DNA from: JAVBLP01 sp031553505
GTDB lineage: Bacteria; Elusimicrobiota; Endomicrobiia; Endomicrobiales; Endomicrobiaceae
Direction of reading: 5' to 3'
NCBI GenBank assembly: GCA_031553505.1
Contig: JAVBLP010000005.1
Coordinates: 91,695-155,694 of the forward strand
DNA length: 64,000 nucleotides
Every line of letters begins with the position of its first letter. The first letter of the stretch is position 1. Positions 60,707 through 64,000 of this stretch are shown here, piece by piece. Under the pieces are notes generated by a model, which saw nothing but the letters and a program-made list of their open reading frames with translations, made no database searches and was not told where the DNA came from. Made by a program: the position numbers and the translations under genes.

Positions 60707-62463
60707 TAAAAGTATATATTAACGACAGGCCTTATGACGTTGTTGAAGGCATAACTATTATGCAGGCCGCCACGATGGCGGGCTATAAAATACCGAGCCT
60801 TTGTTATCACCCTAGGCTTTCTTTGTACGGCGGCTGCAGGGTGTGCATAGTGGAAGTTGAAGGTATGAAAAACTTTGTAGCTTCGTGCGCTTATCCCGTC
60901 GCGGAAGGCATGAAGATACACACAAATACCGAAGCGGTGCGCAAAGCAAGAAAAGAAATTGTAGAACTTATTTTGGATAATCATCCTCAGGACTGCAATA
61001 TATGCCAAAGAAACGGCATCTGCGAACTGCAAAACCTCGCCCGCGTAATCGGCGTTGAAGAAAGGGCTTTTGAAGGCAAAAGAAAAACTTATGAAAAAGA
61101 CAAAGCGTCTCCAAGCATAACCAATAACCAGGAAAAATGCGTTTTGTGCGGCAGATGCGTAAGAGTGTGCTCTGAAATACAAAATATTCACGCTATAGAT
61201 TTTACGAACAGGGGCATAAACTCAAAAATTTCCCCCGCTTTTGATATGTCGTTTAAAGACAGCGTCTGCACAACGTGCGGCCAGTGCGTAAACGTGTGCC
61301 CTACGGCAACGCTTATGGAGAAAAGCTATATACAGGAAACTTTTGAGCTGCTTAACGATAAATCCAAAGTAAAAGTGGCGCAGATTGCGCCTTCCGTAAG
61401 AGCCGCAATCGGTGAATATTTCGGTATAAAACCGGGCAAAAACTGGGAAAAAGAAACCGCGGCGGCTTTAAGAAAACTCGGGTTTGATTATGTTTTTGAC
61501 ACGCAGTTTACCGCGGACTTAACCATTATGGAAGAAGCGAGCGAGTTTCTTGAAAGGGTTAAAGGAAACGGCGCTTTACCGATGATAACGTCATGTTCAA
61601 GCGCTTGGATGAAAGCGATGGAACAGTTTTATCCGGACCTTATCCCGAATGTTTCAACGTGCCGTTCCCCTATGTCTATGATGAGTTCTATAATAAAAAC
61701 ATACTTTGCAGAAAAAATTAAAGTTGATCCGAAAAATATAGCAAGCATAGCTTTTATGTGCTGCGTAGCTAAAAAGTATGAAGCGCAAAGGCCGGAGCTT
61801 ATGATTGACGGTATGCAAATGACCGATTACGCGCTTACGACAAGAGAATTAGGTTGGATGTTAAAATCCGCAGGAATAAACCTTCCCGAGCTTAAAGGCG
61901 AAGAGTTTGACTCACCTTTGGGCATGTCTTCCGGCGCCGGAACTATTTTTGGCAGCACCGGCGGCGTAATGGAAGCGGCGCTCAGGACCGCTTATGAGCT
62001 TGCGACAGGAAAATCATTGGGCAATATCGACATTCAGGCAGCGAGAGGTTTTCAGGGAATTAAAGAAGGAAAGATTGATATAAACGGGACTGAAATACGT
62101 TTTGCCGTTGCGCACGGGCTTGGCAATGCTTCCAAGCTTTTAAATGAAGTCAGAAAAGATAAAAACAAATACCATTTTATCGAAATAATGGCATGCCCCG
62201 GCGGTTGTATCGGAGGCGGCGGACAGCCTTACGCGGGCCTTGGTTCAGAGCCTTTCGACATAAGCCTTTTAAAGCTGAGAGCTCAGGCGCTTTATGATTC
62301 CGATAAACATAAAATGATAAGGAAAAGCCATGAAAACCCCGATATTAAAAAACTTTATGACGACTTTTTGGGCAAACCTTTGAGCGAAAAATCACATAAA
62401 CTTTTGCATACGCATTACAAACAGCATTTCCCTAAGGGCATCGAACCAAAGGAGAATAAATAA
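60703..62463 (+). CDS. hydA: [FeFe] hydrogenase catalytic subunit with unusual L1/L2 motifs
   Basis: A 586-residue subunit: [2Fe-2S] plant-type ferredoxin (CYHPRLSLYGGCRVC), His-Cys3 cluster (HPQDCNICQRNGIC), two [4Fe-4S] clusters (CVLCGRCVRVC, CTTCGQCVNVC) and the H-domain. Motif L3 MACPGGCIGGGGQP is canonical. L1, normally TSCCPxW, reads TSCSSAW (residues 296-302), and L2, normally MPCxxKxxE, reads MCCVAKKYE. So the second L1 cysteine, a ligand of the H-cluster [4Fe-4S] in known enzymes, is Ser, and the Pro before the L2 cysteine is Cys. It makes or uses H2 in the cytoplasm if active. Confidence 0.92.
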   Translation: MIKVYINDRPYDVVEGITIMQAATMAGYKIPSLCYHPRLSLYGGCRVCIVEVEGMKNFVASCAYPVAEGMKIHTNTEAVRKARKEIVELILDNHPQDCNICQRNGICELQNLARVIGVEERAFEGKRKTYEKDKASPSITNNQEKCVLCGRCVRVCSEIQNIHAIDFTNRGINSKISPAFDMSFKDSVCTTCGQCVNVCPTATLMEKSYIQETFELLNDKSKVKVAQIAPSVRAAIGEYFGIKPGKNWEKETAAALRKLGFDYVFDTQFTADLTIMEEASEFLERVKGNGALPMITSCSSAWMKAMEQFYPDLIPNVSTCRSPMSMMSSIIKTYFAEKIKVDPKNIASIAFMCCVAKKYEAQRPELMIDGMQMTDYALTTRELGWMLKSAGINLPELKGEEFDSPLGMSSGAGTIFGSTGGVMEAALRTAYELATGKSLGNIDIQAARGFQGIKEGKIDINGTEIRFAVAHGLGNASKLLNEVRKDKNKYHFIEIMACPGGCIGGGGQPYAGLGSEPFDISLLKLRAQALYDSDKHKMIRKSHENPDIKKLYDDFLGKPLSEKSHKLLHTHYKQHFPKGIEPKENK

Positions 62464-62464
62464 T

Positions 62465-62947
62465 ATGGCAGACGCTAAACAAACAGAATTGCAGAATTAT
62501 ATATCGCAGTTTCTTGAGAAAGAAAATGAAAGCTCTTATCTTATCGCGGTTTTGCATAAAGCGCAGGAACTTTACGGTTATCTTTCAAAAGAAACTATGG
62601 AGTTTGTGGCTGACCGGATGAATATTCCGACTTCGCACATTTGGGGAGTCGCGACATTTTACCACTACTTTAATTTAACGCCTAGGGGCAAATACACGAT
62701 TTCCGTATGTATGGGCACGGCATGTTACGTAAAAGGCGCTGCGGAAATTATGGACGCGCTTAAAGACGAGCTTGAAATTAACGCGGGCGAAACTACGCAG
62801 GACATGATGTTTACGCTACAGGAAGCGCGCTGCCTCGGCGCGTGCGGGCTTGCGCCCGTCATAATGGTTAACGGAAAAATACACGGAGATTTAACGCCGA
62901 AAAAGGTCGTAGATATTATTAAAGAGTACAAAAAAGAAGGTAAGTAA
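62465..62947 (+). CDS. hydC: NuoE-like [2Fe-2S] subunit of the [FeFe] hydrogenase
   Basis: A 160-residue subunit with the NuoE fold: SSYLIAVLHKAQELYGYL, IPTSHIWGVATFYHYFNLTP, then CMGTACYVKGA and ARCLGACGLAPVIMVNGKIHG, giving four cysteines for the [2Fe-2S] cluster. It partners HydA and HydB in the HydABC/HndACD-type complex. It starts 1 bp after hydA. Confidence 0.95.
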   Translation: MADAKQTELQNYISQFLEKENESSYLIAVLHKAQELYGYLSKETMEFVADRMNIPTSHIWGVATFYHYFNLTPRGKYTISVCMGTACYVKGAAEIMDALKDELEINAGETTQDMMFTLQEARCLGACGLAPVIMVNGKIHGDLTPKKVVDIIKEYKKEGK

Positions 62948-62948
62948 G

Positions 62949-64000
62949 TTGAAGCATATAGATGAAAAAAAGATAGAATCTTTACTGCAGATAAAGCCTA
63001 CCAAAGAAGAAGTTGAAAAGATACTTGAAAAGACGAAGAAACTCCAGAGGCTCAGCCTTGAAGAATCCGCCGTCCTTTTAGCCGTTACCGATGTAACACT
63101 CTTGAAAAAAATATATGACGCAGCGGCTTACGTAAAAAATAAAATTTACGGCAAAAGAGTGGTTATGTTTGTACCGCTTTACATAAGCAATATATGTTCA
63201 AATAGCTGCGTTTACTGCGGTTTTGCCGCAAACAATAAACATACTGTAAGAAAACACCTTTCTCCTAAAGAAATCAAAGAACAGACTGAAATACTGCTTA
63301 AAAGAGGGCATAAGCGCATTTTAATGGTCGCGGGTGAATCCGCTTCCAAAGACAATGTTGATTATTACGTAAAAGCAGTGCGCGCTATTTATGACGCCGA
63401 GTACAAAGGCAATAAAATCAAAAGGGTAAACGTAAACGCCGCGCCTTTAAGCGTCAAAGATTTTGAAAAGCTTAAAGCTTCAGGAATAGGCACTTACCAG
63501 ATATTTCAGGAAACGTACCACGAAGAAACTTACAGGAAGCTGCATTTATCCGGCCCGAAAACAGACCCGGATAACCGCCTTGACGCGATAGATAAAGCTT
63601 TTGCCGCAGGTATTGATGATGTCGGCATAGGTCCTTTACTGGGGCTTTACAACCACCGGTTTGAAATTTTAGCGCTTCTTATGCATATAGAATATTTGGA
63701 AGAAAGGTACGGGCTTGGACCGCACACGATTTCGGTGCCGCGCATAGAACCGGCTCCCGGGTCGGATTATGCGTCAAACCCGGAGTTTCCTTTGACTGAT
63801 GATGAGTTTAAAAAACTTGTTGCGGTCTTAAGGCTTTCCGTGCCTTATACGGGGCTGATAATGTCAACAAGGGAAAGCGCCGAAATGAGAGACGAACTTG
63901 TAAACCTGGGAGTTTCACAGATAAGCGCCGAATCGAAAGTTACGCCCGGCGGATACGAAGAAACCGATGAGCATAATAAACATTTAGACAGGCAGTTCAG
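62949..64000 (+). CDS. hydG: [FeFe] hydrogenase maturase HydG (cut by window edge)
   Basis: The frame opens at TTG 62949, 1 bp after the hydC stop, with AAGG upstream, and runs past the window end (350 codons visible). No ATG in frame lies near the start. It begins KHIDEKKIESLLQIKPTKEE and has the radical SAM motif CSNSCVYCGF, then RILMVAGES, QIFQETYHEETYRKLHL, DDVGIGPLLGLY and PRIEPAPGSDY, as in HydG. HydG cleaves tyrosine to supply CO and cyanide for the H-cluster. HydE and HydF are not in view and may follow. Confidence 0.93.
   Translation, partial: MKHIDEKKIESLLQIKPTKEEVEKILEKTKKLQRLSLEESAVLLAVTDVTLLKKIYDAAAYVKNKIYGKRVVMFVPLYISNICSNSCVYCGFAANNKHTVRKHLSPKEIKEQTEILLKRGHKRILMVAGESASKDNVDYYVKAVRAIYDAEYKGNKIKRVNVNAAPLSVKDFEKLKASGIGTYQIFQETYHEETYRKLHLSGPKTDPDNRLDAIDKAFAAGIDDVGIGPLLGLYNHRFEILALLMHIEYLEERYGLGPHTISVPRIEPAPGSDYASNPEFPLTDDEFKKLVAVLRLSVPYTGLIMSTRESAEMRDELVNLGVSQISAESKVTPGGYEETDEHNKHLDRQF

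Noticed and set aside
1..64000. CRISPR arrays, prophage, insertion sequences with transposase
   Set aside because: No regularly spaced direct repeats, Cas, capsid, integrase or transposase genes were seen; the only mobile-like signals are the two short palindromic elements.

Overview
The window looks like a chromosomal segment of an anaerobic, diderm, fermentative bacterium. I infer a member of the Elusimicrobiota (Elusimicrobium/Endomicrobium-like) with moderate confidence. The reasons are the AT-rich coding style, outer-membrane beta-barrel proteins, an OmpA-type lipoprotein and a type IV pilin-like protein (diderm envelope), an electron-bifurcating-type [FeFe] hydrogenase operon (anaerobe), and a citrate-forming enzyme of the (Re)-citrate synthase kind instead of the usual Si-type. 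No prophage, integrase, transposase, rRNA operon or CRISPR array was seen. Genes are tightly packed, mostly in operons with 1-50 bp overlaps. Promoters of the TTGACA-17-TATAAT kind are easy to read and are listed.

Layout. 1-7.6 kb: end of hisS, a (Re)-citrate-synthase-like gene, argF with a run of small housekeeping genes (gamma-carbonic-anhydrase-like, cutA, an AmmeMemoRadiSam-type radical SAM enzyme, maf), then a minus-strand M23 peptidase / bactofilin / SurA-N module. 7.7-11.5 kb: tRNA-Thr and a histidine kinase / triple-receiver protein / histidine kinase signalling unit. 11.5-19.4 kb: smpB, an exported glycosidase-flavodoxin fusion, and an AddAB-type helicase-nuclease pair. 19.4-27.6 kb: an envelope region with small exported proteins, a pilin-like protein, tRNA-Leu, a MATE exporter, a YwqK-like protein, two outer-membrane proteins sharing an unusual FDAAxYLL repeat, an OmpA-type lipoprotein and an exported metallo-hydrolase.

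27.7-43.4 kb: an orphan ABC ATPase and mprF, then a long chain tilS-hpt-ftsH-folE-folP-dacA-(mini cdaR)-glmM-pdxJ-glmS-acpS-nnrD-amidohydrolase. Here c-di-AMP synthesis, folate synthesis and amino-sugar synthesis are linked. Two anomalies lie side by side: the CdaR/YbbR gene is only 32 codons long and glmM carries an in-frame amber codon. 43.4-52 kb: a prohibitin-like protein, thiL-tsaE-tsaB, a Ca-type P-type ATPase, a leucine T-box in front of a 2-isopropylmalate synthase, and an acetyltransferase. 52-58.7 kb (minus strand): tmk-holB-ricT-metG-tatD-radical SAM-3D protein as one operon, broken by a palindromic 107-bp element. 58.7-64 kb: the hydrogenase operon (HndB-like, HydB, HydA, HydC, HydG), with a palindromic operator candidate at its promoter and unusual H-cluster motifs in HydA.

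The observations I would follow first are the FDAAxYLL repeat shared by two outer-membrane proteins, the exported GH-flavodoxin fusion, the mini-CdaR / amber-glmM pair, and the altered L1/L2 motifs of HydA. All functional statements come from reading motifs in the sequence; no database search was run.
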